64,000 bases of DNA, taken from Skeletonema tropicum (taxonomy: Eukaryota > Bacillariophyta > Thalassiosirophyceae > Thalassiosirales > Thalassiosiraceae). Every line of letters begins with the position of its first letter. Position 1 is the first letter of the stretch. The position numbers and the translations under genes were made by a program. The notes under the pieces are model-generated. The model worked only from the letters and a program-made list of their open reading frames with translations. It did no database searches and was not told where the DNA came from. This document shows positions 41,845 to 52,946 of the stretch, piece by piece. Location of the stretch: the NCBI GenBank assembly GCA_037178625.1, contig CM074127.1, forward strand, positions 1,860,001-1,924,000. Direction: 5' to 3'.

Positions 41845-42822
41845 ATGTACGTACATAGAGAGGGACAGAGAAGATCTGAGAAGATGCTTATCAATAAAAT
41901 GAAGCAACAAGCGACACAGACAATGAAAGTTATCATTATACAAACCCACAGTCATGCCATGGAATTGCTCAAACGATCCCTCCTTGCATTCACCATTGCA
42001 TCCTTGATGGCCCAGCGGGGATACAAACGCAAATCTCTCTCCAAAAACGGAGCAGCGGCAGCCTGGATTGTCGGTTTCAGCAGTATCTTCCTGGGCATGC
42101 GAGGAGGATTCCTACTGCTACTATTCTACCTCATTGGTACCAAGGCAACCAAGTACAAGATGAACATCAAGTCCAAATATGAAGAGATAGATTCGACATG
42201 TCGAGGTCCGGGTCAAGTGTTGGCATGTAGCGTCATTGGTATACTGATACAAACAATTCACTTTGTTTATTGTGGGGAGGAATGTTCCATTGACTTTGTA
42301 GAGTTTCCATTGGCATCATCATTCGCTTGCGCTCTGATAGCTCATCATGCCACCAATCTTGCGGATACACTGTCATCGGAACTTGGGATATTGTCCAAAA
42401 GTGATCCAATACTGATCACTACGCTAAGGAGAGTGCCTCGAGGAACAAATGGTGGCATCAGCCTAACTGGGTTTGGTTGTAGCATCCTAGGTGGGTCCGT
42501 GATTGGCTTTGGGGCATACGGTATCGATGCATTATTGAGCGGATTTGACGCTAGTAGACCACTACTACTTGCTTACATACTATTTGGAACAGTATTGGGT
42601 ACAATTGGTAGCATTATTGATTCCATTTTGGGTGCAACACTACAAGTTACTTATTTTGATGAAGAGAAGAAAGTTATATCTGCCAACAACAACTCTTCGA
42701 AGCAGACGAATGCAAAGTGGATTGCTGGTGTTGATGCGATATCTAATACGCAAGTCAATTTAGTGAGCGTGATGATTACGTCGGCACTTGGTTTCTATAT
42801 TGGGCCATTATTCTTCCGCTAG
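41845..42822 (+). CDS. TMEM19 / VTE6 family (DUF92) membrane protein
   Basis: A single-exon 325-residue protein from the first in-frame ATG; later ATGs at 41884, 41920 and 41959 could also serve. At least five hydrophobic segments are visible. Family signatures are NGAAAAWIVGF, RGGFLLLLFYLIGTKATK, NLADTLSSELGIL, LITTLRRVPRGTNGGISLTG and the Gly-rich segment that follows. Plant VTE6 of this family is a plastid phytyl-phosphate kinase recycling chlorophyll phytol to tocopherol; animal TMEM19 is uncharacterised. A phytyl-phosphate kinase role is possible in an alga. There is no clear plastid presequence. Confidence 0.82.
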   Translation: MYVHREGQRRSEKMLINKMKQQATQTMKVIIIQTHSHAMELLKRSLLAFTIASLMAQRGYKRKSLSKNGAAAAWIVGFSSIFLGMRGGFLLLLFYLIGTKATKYKMNIKSKYEEIDSTCRGPGQVLACSVIGILIQTIHFVYCGEECSIDFVEFPLASSFACALIAHHATNLADTLSSELGILSKSDPILITTLRRVPRGTNGGISLTGFGCSILGGSVIGFGAYGIDALLSGFDASRPLLLAYILFGTVLGTIGSIIDSILGATLQVTYFDEEKKVISANNNSSKQTNAKWIAGVDAISNTQVNLVSVMITSALGFYIGPLFFR

Positions 42823-42921
42823 TTAAATGGGGTGTGTCATTTTTTAATCAATTGCATATTATTTGGAAGTGCCACCTATGGTACATATACAATCTTACAT
42901 TATCCATCCCATCAATAATTC

Positions 42922-45831
42922 TTAAGCTTCTAGTGATGTGATATCGATATTGCAATCATTGCGCCATAGCTGCAACCCTCCAAACATTTGTCTGGGTGAG
43001 TTGACATTCATGCTAACATCATCACCTTGACCTAAACGTCCAGATTTTTGTCCACATGTAAGCACGGATCCTGATTCTAGTACAAACACTGACAAATCAC
43101 GACCTGCATGTGCATAAACCACGCCATCAACGTCATCGGATGTTGTGTTCTTCGCTGAAGCGCCCAGGCCCATATGGCGTATTAATGCGTCTTCTACAGT
43201 CTTTCTTTTGTTGGGTTGTATCCTATCGGGAAATGAAATTGGCTGGGGCGAAGACAAAGTTTCAATATCTCCGGTGCTAGTTCTAATTCCATGCTGGCAC
43301 CTACCCCAAGTGTATGCAACTCCTTCTCTTGATACAGCAACTGCATGTTTCTCGCCAATGCTAACGGAAGCGATTGTTCCCGATCCAGCGAATTTGACTT
43401 CAGTCGGTACATTCGCAGTGGTGGTATAAGGACCAAGTCCTAGCAACCCGTCTTGGCTGTTGCCAAATGCAAACCAACGGCCAGAGGAAGTGACCGCATG
43501 CGTACATGACGGACCTAGTGCAATATCAACTAGGTTCTCGGTTGGATGGAGAAGGGACTTCGTTCCTTCCAGATTATCAGTATTGGACATGGCTTTCCCA
43601 GGAGAGCGTTGACGAGACTCCTTCCGAGGAGAGGGTGTGCGAGGAGGTGCACCACTTTTCGCACTTGATTGGTTTTCATGCAGTGATGATAATGTCGTGA
43701 CTAACGTCGGTGTAGCAACTGTTAGATTTTGCACCACCTCGTCCTTCTGCTGGATTAGAGAAGGTAAAGGGACACACTCCCAACGACGCGGCGATGGAAT
43801 GTCATCTTCCTGTGCAGCTTGCGATGTAGAGTGCCCAAATGACCCTCCCCTTCCCCAAGAATATAATTCCACTGCACCACTTGGTCGACGTACCAATGCA
43901 GCAGAATGATCACACGAAGCAGCAACCTTAAATATCCCATACTCCAAAGGAGGTAGATCCGATTGTGATTGTTTCATTGCAGAATGAGTTCCTTTCTTTG
44001 AATATACTCTGCAATGCAATGCCACCCGTCGAGGAAGAAAGACGTAATTTGCAAGTTTGTGGGCAATCTCATCACTTTCACTTTCCACAGTTGCAATCGA
44101 GTCTGGGGTCGAAAAACACGATAACACAGAAGAACTCGGAGGGGAGTCAAGGTCTGCTGCAGCATCACCCCGATTATTACGCCGCGGCGTGGTAAAATTA
44201 CTACCTCCGGCATTTTTGTTGCGTCGCTTTCCAATACTGTCAGGGTCGAGTAATCCCAGCTTCATGTGTTCATTGTTTCCAAAACCGTACATTTGATGAT
44301 GTGTAATGCAATCATTATTTTTGCCCGACGGAGACGACGGTGATACTTTGTTATACCGTCGATTAGCAAGTCTCGACCCCTCTGTTCGTACCACCACCAG
44401 TGAGTAGTCCACACCGGCTGCACAATTGACTGTCTTCCCACCATTTTCTAACAATGGTGTAACAATAGAGGGTATCGTCACTCGAAATCGAGTAGAGTCG
44501 ACCTCACTCTTTGTATTGTTCCCTCTTCTATTATTTCCCTTTTTATGAAACCGTCCCAGTCCCAGCTGACCACATTCATTCGAACCATAAGAGAAAAGCA
44601 ACCCTTCTTCGGATATTAGCAATACGTGATGACCACGAGGATGGGCTGAAAGATGTGTAATTCGAATTTGTGACAAATGATTCAAAAACGTGGGTATACC
44701 TGATAGCACTGAGGATGTATCTCCTATTCTGGATCTTCGCCGCCTTTGTTGTTGCTTCTGCTGATGCTGCTGCTCTTGGTGGTGATGACCATTTATTGTC
44801 ATTGTCCCATCACCATTATCTTCTACTTTAGCTTTAGTCGAAGTTGAAGTTGATGGTAATGCTGGTGGCAAAGCAGTACTTGCCATTGAAAATGTTGCTT
44901 CGGTGCTAGTACAGCTGCCATCATCATCATCATTCAGTAACCTTTCTGGAGTAGGGGGTTCATACCACGAATAATCAAAACTTAACATGGGTGTAGGGCT
45001 ACCACCGCCTCCACAGATGAATGGGAAGTTATTGTGATCTTGTAATTGTACATCGTTGATGTTGATCCTGTCGGGGTTTTCATCATGTTCTTCTTCCCGC
45101 TCTTCCTCATCATCGCTATCGTCATCATTCGTACCAAAGCTATTGATGGTAGATGAAAGAGAGTTATCTGTCGTTTTTGGTCGTCGATTTCCACCCTTTC
45201 GAGGAGGTGTTTGGAACAGTGGCTGCTGCTGTTGTTGCTTTAGCTTCGTAGACTGACCCTGCTTTGCAGATTGCTGTAACTTCTTCTTTCGCTTTGGAGG
45301 CACTGTATTCCAATCATTTTCTATAACATTTTGAAGATTATCTGAATACATCTTTAATCTGCTATTCATGCCATTGACAAATTCATTATAAGAATTGGCA
45401 GTATCTTCTTCCGATCCCCCAAATAGTCCTCCACCACGGGTACTACTACTACTGAGATGATTGCCCATAGTATTATTTTGATTGGATGAATTACACATTA
45501 TTCGATCAGGCTCACAACATTCCGCCCAGGCCTGTTGCAGTGTTTCCCGCTGTTGCTGCCGATGCAACTTATTCCGACCAGTGATAGATGCCTCGAATGA
45601 ATTTGTATTCAGGGAGCAATCATCTAACAAATCGGATGACGCACTTTTCAAAATACCATGTGCATGTGGTGGTGTAGTGCTGTCGTTATTGTCATTGATA
45701 ATATCGTTTGGATCATCGGCAGCAGCGTGGTGACGACAAACCAAGACTTCTCCAGTTCGAGTTACAAGTAATGTTTCTTCGCTGGAGGTGGCGACCGGCG
45801 GTGGCCAAGCGGAAGGGCGGAAGGATGCCAT
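42922..45831 (-). CDS. RCC1-repeat (beta-propeller) protein
   Basis: A single-exon 969-residue protein starting MASFRPSAWPPP. After ~380 low-complexity residues, RCC1-type blades follow: HVLLISEEGLLFSYGSNECG, YGFGNNEHMKLGL, AALVRR...ELYSWGRGGSFG, HAVTSSGRWFAFGNSQDGLLGLG, HAVAVSREGVAYTWGRCQHG and VLESGSVLTCGQKSGRLGQG. Ser/Asn-rich inserts separate the blades. RCC1 folds occur in Ran exchange factors, UVR8-type photoreceptors and ubiquitin ligases. The Trp arrays of UVR8 are absent and Ran-GEF residues cannot be judged, so no specific function is assigned. Confidence 0.82.
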   Translation of the reverse strand: MASFRPSAWPPPVATSSEETLLVTRTGEVLVCRHHAAADDPNDIINDNNDSTTPPHAHGILKSASSDLLDDCSLNTNSFEASITGRNKLHRQQQRETLQQAWAECCEPDRIMCNSSNQNNTMGNHLSSSSTRGGGLFGGSEEDTANSYNEFVNGMNSRLKMYSDNLQNVIENDWNTVPPKRKKKLQQSAKQGQSTKLKQQQQQPLFQTPPRKGGNRRPKTTDNSLSSTINSFGTNDDDSDDEEEREEEHDENPDRININDVQLQDHNNFPFICGGGGSPTPMLSFDYSWYEPPTPERLLNDDDDGSCTSTEATFSMASTALPPALPSTSTSTKAKVEDNGDGTMTINGHHHQEQQHQQKQQQRRRRSRIGDTSSVLSGIPTFLNHLSQIRITHLSAHPRGHHVLLISEEGLLFSYGSNECGQLGLGRFHKKGNNRRGNNTKSEVDSTRFRVTIPSIVTPLLENGGKTVNCAAGVDYSLVVVRTEGSRLANRRYNKVSPSSPSGKNNDCITHHQMYGFGNNEHMKLGLLDPDSIGKRRNKNAGGSNFTTPRRNNRGDAAADLDSPPSSSVLSCFSTPDSIATVESESDEIAHKLANYVFLPRRVALHCRVYSKKGTHSAMKQSQSDLPPLEYGIFKVAASCDHSAALVRRPSGAVELYSWGRGGSFGHSTSQAAQEDDIPSPRRWECVPLPSLIQQKDEVVQNLTVATPTLVTTLSSLHENQSSAKSGAPPRTPSPRKESRQRSPGKAMSNTDNLEGTKSLLHPTENLVDIALGPSCTHAVTSSGRWFAFGNSQDGLLGLGPYTTTANVPTEVKFAGSGTIASVSIGEKHAVAVSREGVAYTWGRCQHGIRTSTGDIETLSSPQPISFPDRIQPNKRKTVEDALIRHMGLGASAKNTTSDDVDGVVYAHAGRDLSVFVLESGSVLTCGQKSGRLGQGDDVSMNVNSPRQMFGGLQLWRNDCNIDITSLEA

Positions 45832-46276
45832 ATTCAATTGACAACTTATTCGAACAATACTAGAGGCATTCTATTTAATAAATGCATCTATCAAAGGTAA
45901 TATCGTTGGGAGGTAGAGGATGTTGGGAGAGTCGCGATGAAATAATGAGAATCGAGGAGAAGATCTCACGAAGAGTTGGAAGGTCTGAGAAATGCCTTCT
46001 TACTTTGGAGGGCTTATCTCTCGAGTTTTGCCCCCTCAACCACGAACATACAAAATATTATGATATGTATCAGAAAAAGTTTTGGGATTTGGGGGGTCTG
46101 CCCCAATCTTTGGATCAGAGCCCCGATAGTTTGGAATCTCCATTTCCCCAATCCAAAAATGGAGAGATAAGCAAAAGCAGGGCCCATCTACTTTATTTAC
46201 CCCTGCCCATCTATCTATCTAAAAGTACTTTCAAAGGAGGATGAGCACGATGAAAGGAGGATGAGCCCCTTGGGAT
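45832..46276. other. Intergenic region with inverted repeats
   Basis: The divergent spacer between the RCC1 gene and the sulfotransferase-like gene. Contains a GATTTGGGG/CCCCAATC hairpin at about 46086-46110 and a CTCCATTT/AAATGGAG hairpin at about 46138-46164. A duplicated AAAGGAGGATGAGC lies at 46232-46268. A 120-residue open frame (45882-46244) has no recognisable features. Confidence 0.45.
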
Positions 46277-47452
46277 ATGAGCAAGATGAAGAAGGATGAA
46301 AGTCAACATGCCCGTCTCTTACGCACTCAAGTTATTCATATCTATGACGAAGATGACGACTGCGCCTGCATCAGCTGCTGTCACAAAATCTTAAGTAACT
46401 GCTGCCAGAAAACCTTGCTCAAGTGTCGATATTATGACCGTCGAAAGAGGAGGACAATGTTCTTTGCTGGGGTGTTTTTCCTCCTTCTACAGGTGATTGG
46501 TATGGTAACTCTGCTGCAGTCAGCTTCACCGAATGTTCGCGAAAGAGAATCGGCGATTGTGACGACTGTGCCAGATGAAGAATTGGCACAGCAGCAATAC
46601 AATTCAACAATAACATCATCAACAGCATCAGCTGCATCAGTCTCAACCATACACGATGTCAAAATACCAGAGCCATTCGATACAAGCATTGCCGACGTCA
46701 GTGAACCATTTGAAAAAGGACGTGATATTCCATACTTCTTCCATATCCCGCGTGCAGCTGGATCCACAGTGAAGGATATACTTGGTAGATGTGCCTATGT
46801 TCGTCTCGCTTGGAATGCCTTTGCAACTGTGGAAGGAATAAAGTATGCAAGAGATACACAACTTGTGCAAAGTGGTCAAGTCGATGTGATTACAACACAA
46901 TATCTTCACGAGGGTGCGAAATTATTCGACGGTGAGCAACATCGTGGAAGATGCTTTACAATGATGCGACACCCAGTTGAACGAGCTGTTTCGTTATTCC
47001 ATTATCTTCCTATTGCGCGACACGAACCAACGTATGATCCACAGCTACGATATATTTCTGTCGAGATGTGGGCAAGAAGTAAAAGGATTGAGCACAACTG
47101 GATGACAAGATTTTTAAGTAATGAATTGGTTGGTGACTTGACATCTCGACATTTGGAGATTGCCAAGACAGTACTGCGAGAAAAGTGTTTGGTGGGGCTA
47201 TTGGAGGAGAAGTCAGAGTCGTGGCTACGATTTCAGAAGTTCTTCGGGTGGCAATTCTATACGAAAGAGATGAGTGACTGTAAGGATGAATTGCTGAACT
47301 GGAAATGGAGTAGCAAGCATCAGCATGATCTTGTTCAGGAGGGTACTCCAGCTTGGGATTTCGTGTACGAACATAATTTGCTTGACATGGAACTTTACAA
47401 CTATGCCAGACAACTATTTGTGGAGCAGAGATCACTATTTCAGTCTGACTAG
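46277..47452 (+). CDS. Sulfotransferase-like type II membrane protein
   Basis: A single-exon 391-residue protein. A short Cys-rich cytosolic tail precedes one transmembrane segment (FFAGVFFLLLQVIGMVTLL, residues ~57-76), followed by a lumenal domain. IPYFFHIPRAAGSTVKDIL (~155) is the 5'-phosphosulfate-binding loop of the HIPKTGG type. CFTMMRHPVERAVSLFHYL (~228) is the 3'-phosphate-binding R...S motif. Such Golgi enzymes transfer sulfate from PAPS to carbohydrate; diatoms make sulfated polysaccharides, so that substrate class is my inference. Confidence 0.8.
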   Translation: MSKMKKDESQHARLLRTQVIHIYDEDDDCACISCCHKILSNCCQKTLLKCRYYDRRKRRTMFFAGVFFLLLQVIGMVTLLQSASPNVRERESAIVTTVPDEELAQQQYNSTITSSTASAASVSTIHDVKIPEPFDTSIADVSEPFEKGRDIPYFFHIPRAAGSTVKDILGRCAYVRLAWNAFATVEGIKYARDTQLVQSGQVDVITTQYLHEGAKLFDGEQHRGRCFTMMRHPVERAVSLFHYLPIARHEPTYDPQLRYISVEMWARSKRIEHNWMTRFLSNELVGDLTSRHLEIAKTVLREKCLVGLLEEKSESWLRFQKFFGWQFYTKEMSDCKDELLNWKWSSKHQHDLVQEGTPAWDFVYEHNLLDMELYNYARQLFVEQRSLFQSD

Positions 47453-47526
47453 GTGTATGCATGCATCTGTACCTAAAACTACTTCCTAACTTGTTACCAA
47501 ACGATGAACATCGTGAGCTATACTTT

Positions 47527-50500
47527 TCATGTCGAGAACACGTAACTTGCGTCAAAGCTTGCCAGATGGGTATGAAACTTATCACAAGGCGAGCGGAACT
47601 TGACCGATACCATTCCATTCTCCAATAACTCAGCAATAGACAATTGCATACCGTCGCCTAGATATTGAAGGCACTGGGAGAGGCAAACGATGACGTCTCC
47701 GTTGCCAAAGTCATTTTTATATACATCACACACTTTTGGCAATACAACAGTGGTTTTTTGCGTGTCAATCTCAACTTGATTCAGAAGGAAATTTTGACAC
47801 GCAGCGTCGATTTGATCATCCATAGTTCTCTCACTTAGCACAGGAACTTGCGCTGGATAATGCGTATCACCATTGTTCTGTTGAAGAGAAGAAGCAAAGT
47901 AGTGATGTGTTAGAGGAAAGATAGGTAAGGAAGAAGAGAAGCAAAGAAACTCCAATACAGTGTTCCTTACCAAAACAAAATTGATTCGAAAATCAGAAGC
48001 ATCGAGAGCATAAATAACGTATGTCTTCGACTTTTTCGGGGGAGCTACGAAGGGTAGACTGATCCGCGAAGGCCGGCGGCTTTTCCCTCTAATGACAAGG
48101 CTTTCAAGTTCTGACAAAGAGAACACATCGTCGCCAATTTCATAGCAGCTTCGCCGTTTGAATTGAGTTGCAGATCTCTGAAAGAGTTCAGACATAATTG
48201 AAGTATGTTAGATTGAATTCGAGACTCTTTCAAAATCAATAAATGAAGTATGCTCACCTTATCAGGCAGTCCATCTACTGCAATAAGCAAGGAATGTTGA
48301 AGCAAACAATGGTACAAGTTCACGAAAATGCACAAAGCTTCCCTGCTCGTGAAATCTATTTCGTGCAGAGGTAACGAGCGAAGCCTACTCGCTTCGTCAA
48401 GAAACTCAATGAAGGATGATTCGGTAGCATCCAGTGTATCAGGAGAGAAAGCTAGCGCCATTTCCAACAAGTTCTCCACATATTTAGCGATACAGCTCTG
48501 GGTGCCAGTGATGTTCCCCGCTTTGCTGTCAGAAACTGGTTTCAGATCAAAGGACAACCTACGCCCATTCAACACTCTCCTCTGCTTCTTTTGGTGCGAC
48601 TTTCGCCCAGTAGAAACAGATGCCCATTTTGGCCCTATCGTTCCAGTCAGAGCTGACTCGAGAGATAATTGGAAGGTTTCCCATTCTCGTGCTTTATTTG
48701 GTTGGGTCTGATCTTTTGTAAGATAGAGAGAGTTTTTGAGCTTTGAACTAAAACTCTCCAGTGCTGTAGCTTCTAGGAACGCAAGATAATGACATCTCCA
48801 AGCAGTGTCTATTGCCAATATGTGCAGTCCAGGAAGAGGATTTGCTTCTGGATCAGGGTCACATTCCCTTACAGAGATAATTTCATCAAAACTGACTACA
48901 AGACTTGGCTTCTTCGTCAACGGTGCATAGAAAGAAAGGTGCCCTCCTCTTGAATATAAAGTACACACCTCTTCCCGCCAACGACCTTCCCAGATGCTCC
49001 TAGCTACAATAAATTCACAGTCAAAATTAACATTGATTGTTTCGAGTGGGACAACTCCAAGCTCTGCTGAGCTACCTCTTAAGAATTCCACGTCTGATTG
49101 TGAGCTTGTATTCACAAGAGCGGAGATTGCTACTGTGGTTCGTTCAGATGGCAATGCCAATGATGAAATTTCAGATAGGAGGTGAGAGGCTTTCCTGCAT
49201 ATTTGATCGGGAGTTAATAGTTGGCCCGCACCAGATGGTGCATCGATTCTCTTCATCACTTTCATGAGTGCCTTTTCTTGGGAGTCTGACTTCTTCCGAT
49301 TCACACGACCGTTCGGTTCATGTTTTTTGGGAGGCTTCGGGTGAACAACAGCTGATGGGAGCTTTCTTCCAGCGGCCCTTCCGGCATTGACTGTTCCTTT
49401 CCCAATATATTTGCCGTGCTTAATCACATGTTTACCTGTAACAACAGAAGATGATTTCAGTGTCTTGGCAACTTTTCCCAAAACAGCCGCGTGCTTGTTA
49501 CCTCTTTTACGTTTGGAGGTGATATTGCCGAGGTCATCAAAAGAAGGAAATGATTCAATTTGATTGCCCGGTGTCAAGACGTCGAAAGATGCAAGTCCGT
49601 CAGGAGATGGATCAGCACTCACTACTCGTGCATCCGGTGCTAGCTCAACTTGTGGCACAACCTCGTCCAATTTTGCATTTGCATTCGCCTTTTTAGATTC
49701 CGATAGAACTTTTTCATCGAAGTGATTTGGACCGGCAATCAGGAAGTTTGAGGATTGCGACTCGTCGTCACTCTCAGACTCACTACTTGATGTATCTGAA
49801 TCGTCATCCAATTCTACATTGTCCGAAACTTGAAAGGCTGGATCGCTAGTTGGTAGCTCTGATTTGTTACCAACATCATTGAGCCCTATCCTCAACATTG
49901 ACGCGAGAGAATGGCCTGTCCTCAGCTTCATTGTAACTTTACTCTTCAAGGAATTTTCCTCGTTTTTATCTATCAAGTGGCGCTTCTTCGTTCGAATGAC
50001 ATAAACACGCTGTTTTGTTCTGTTTGTACGGTTCATCATTTCTATATAGACTGGGACATCAAGCTCGTATCGCCTACGAAGAGACACACTATCCTGATTC
50101 TCTTGTACTGAGCTGTCGTCTTCGTCTGTTGTGTCTCGTCTAGTCGCCGTAGGGATTCTCATTGTATTGTCAAGTGAAATATCACAAGAAGCGTCAAAGG
50201 CATCAGCGCACAACAATAGTGGCATAACAACGCTGTCTCCCTTGTTGTCCAAATCATCGTGTTGCGGAATATCAAGATCATCCCCGGGTTCGGGTTCGAG
50301 AGGGTCTGTTGAAGGATCGGCTTTGTAAAGCCCTAGCATTCTGCCTCCAAATTTGACTGAGCTTGACTGCATAGCACCAACATGATACCTAGACCATTTC
50401 CTACTTTGGAGAGAAAACGGAGCGTCCAATAAAATTGGGCCACTATTGGGATCATTTGTTCGAATATAGAACGATGCTTTCTTTTGCGGCTTCGACGAAC

Positions 50501-52478
50501 TCCAGCGTAACCACCAACCGCGATGTAGCGTAAGGTATCTCATTTCCTTCGTGGATGCGTCAACCAATTTCACCCTGACAACATCACCACTTCTGATAAT
50601 CGACAAGAGTTTCTGCTCCGCTTCCGACAACTTGCCAAACTTTTTCTTTGTATGAATTTTCTCAATTATAATGGCGTTTGTTGGACTGCTTTGAAGTAAA
50701 GCATAACCACCGCCAATAGAGAGAAAGCTTCCAATGCTTTCTCTCAAGGAAACCGGAGATCCACTGCGAACGTAAGCGACTGCATTATCAACGTTGTTAT
50801 CAAAAATCTCTTTGATTTCCTGTACATCGATATCTTCTTCTTCGTCGGAAGTGTCTCCATCGGACACACTATCTTCTGAATCTTCGTCAAAGGTTTCGAG
50901 AATGTCGATATCTACAATGTCAGTAGACTTTTCATCCATGGAAAGCTCAGGTGATTGCATTGCAGAAGTAGCAGCTTGTTCCGACTTGTCCCCTGTCGCA
51001 ATCCACTCCTTGGCATCTTTTCCCAACGTAGATTTAATTGCATTTGAGACTTCAATACTGCAATCGATATGGCGCTGGAGGTCCTTCCCTGCCAACGACC
51101 CACTCACTCCCGGAGTAGTGAAGAGTGTGAGCTTTATAGGTTGAACACCTGCAACAGAGGTAACAGCCAATTTGGGCACTCCAGGAAAGTTCATTAGTTG
51201 CCAATCAACCCAATCCAAATACGCACTCCACAGTGACATTGTGTATACATCGTCAAGATTCCATTCGATTTTCTTCCCCTTCTTCCTCTCTTTCATGGTG
51301 TCTTTGTTTTCCACAATCCCTTTCCCAAGTTCAGGCAATGGTTGCCCAGGTTTGGTGGCCGTAAATCTATCCATAGATGAGCTTGCGGGGAAAGATAAAT
51401 AGGATGGACTATCATGAGATTCCGATATGTAATAGCTGAAGCCTGGATTCATCTTCTTCACAAACTTCAGAGCCGTGCTAGTGAGTGCACGTTGTATGAC
51501 ACCAAAATGTACTGGTTCATCAAGCTCGGCACAGAAAAATACATCACCCTCTGGAATCTTCTTCAATTTGAATTGCCATTGGAACTCAAATCGGCGCTGT
51601 TTCCCCCGAAAGTAGGTAACAATTGGATTCTCAGTTGGCTGTCTGACACTTTCATCTGCCTCTGGAGGGCGAATCATGAAAAACATTTTACCCGATAAAA
51701 GTTCAGTCTCTAAATCCACAGGAATCGTATTGGGGTATGCTCGCTGTTTCGGTCCCAGCATAATGTACAAGTCATCGAGGTATTGATCCTGTTTACGTTG
51801 ATCGGACACCACTATGGCCTCTACACTCTCTCTCGCAGACGAAAGTGGCTCTGTTTCTACAGGCGCCTCGCTTCCAGTAACTGTTGATATTGCTCGAGGT
51901 ACGACGCTCTGACGGTTTTGATCCGTAGTTTCCTTGTGACGACTAGACTGTATCCACCCCAAACCCCAGATCACTAGGCAAGTGCTCCAGGCAACTGTCG
52001 ACAATTCCAACAGTTTACCAACTTTTGGAATAATATCTGGTGATGCTTTGGATCCAGCAATGAACACAGCAGAGTATAAAACAACTTGACGCATCGTCTT
52101 TTCGACCGTTTGAACTATTTGTGCAAGATCATCAATTTGGTCATTCTTTGCACTGTTGTCTATCCTAACTTCTACACCAGCGGAATTGGCACTTCCGCCA
52201 GCTTGAGTCATCAATTTTTCCACAGAGGAGCAGGAGACATCATCATCGTCATCATCACCATCTCCTTCTTCGGGAAGCAGCTCGGTGTTGGGTTTTCGTT
52301 TGTTTCGGGAGAACGCATTGTATGTTTTCTTTTTGGATCGTCGGAATAGTCCGAATGCTCCGCCGCTGCTGCCCGGTTGCCGTCCGTCTCTTCGCCTGGA
52401 GGAGGGTGGTGATACAGGGTTATTCCGAGATGGTGACGTAGACGATGCTGCCGTGGGGCTCTGTACTGATGTTACCAT
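47527..52478 (-). CDS. Large DUF1769 - PH-like - DUF547 protein
   Basis: Three exons, 52478-48258, 48177-47971 and 47877-47527, with 79-93 bp GT-AG introns, giving 1592 residues. Hydrophobic stretches lie near residues 130-175. Residues ~245-360 read as DUF1769 (YPNTIPVDLETELLSGKMFF, then RRFEFQWQFKLKKIPEGDVFF). A PH-like domain lies near ~1160-1255 (IWEGRWREEVCTLYSRGGHL, SFDEIISV, FLEATALESFSSKL). The C-terminus is DUF547 (SREALCIFVNLYHCLLQHSLL; then FRINFVLNNGDTHYP across a splice; then VVLPKVCDVYKNDFGNG). DUF547 occurs in plant and protist proteins of unclear function, often with lipid-binding domains. I infer a membrane-associated protein; activity unknown. Confidence 0.78.
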
Positions 52479-52946
52479 GGTACTTGAACAGCTTGAATAC
52501 TGCCATGGCCATGGTCATGATAGCATGAAAAAATGCTGCCGTTGTCATGTCACATTTTTATTTTCTCTCTCCACTTTCATATTTTGACTTTACTGATAAA
52601 ACTTCCCCCTGAATGAAAATCTGGCCTACTCAATTACCAAAATAATTTCATACCCTCCTTTTTACTTCTATGTGATTAGGTAGAGGAGAAGTAGACAAAT
52701 GTATTCAGTACCCCCTACAATACACCTCACCCTTCAATACCCCGAAGGGGTACACCTCCAAAAGACTTCTCACTCTTTCTTTCTTCTCATCGCGCATCGC
52801 ATCATCTTTCCACTTCAATTTTCACTTTCCGCCATAAAACTCGCTTCATTCTCGCTTTGCTCATAATATCGACCATCGTCATCGTCATCGATATTATCAT
52901 TATCTGCCTCTATCAACCACTACGCCACGCCACACCAACCATCAAA
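52479..52946. promoter_or_regulatory. Divergent promoter region, DUF547 and AKR genes
   Basis: Pyrimidine-rich, with a CCCCTACAATACACCTCACCC / ACCCCGAAGGGGT pair near 52709-52751; ACCCCGAAGGGGT is a short palindrome. No gene seen. Confidence 0.4.

Noticed and set aside
45882..46244. 120-residue plus-strand frame upstream of the sulfotransferase-like gene
   Set aside because: Contains two hairpins and low-information sequence with no domain; likely 5' flank.
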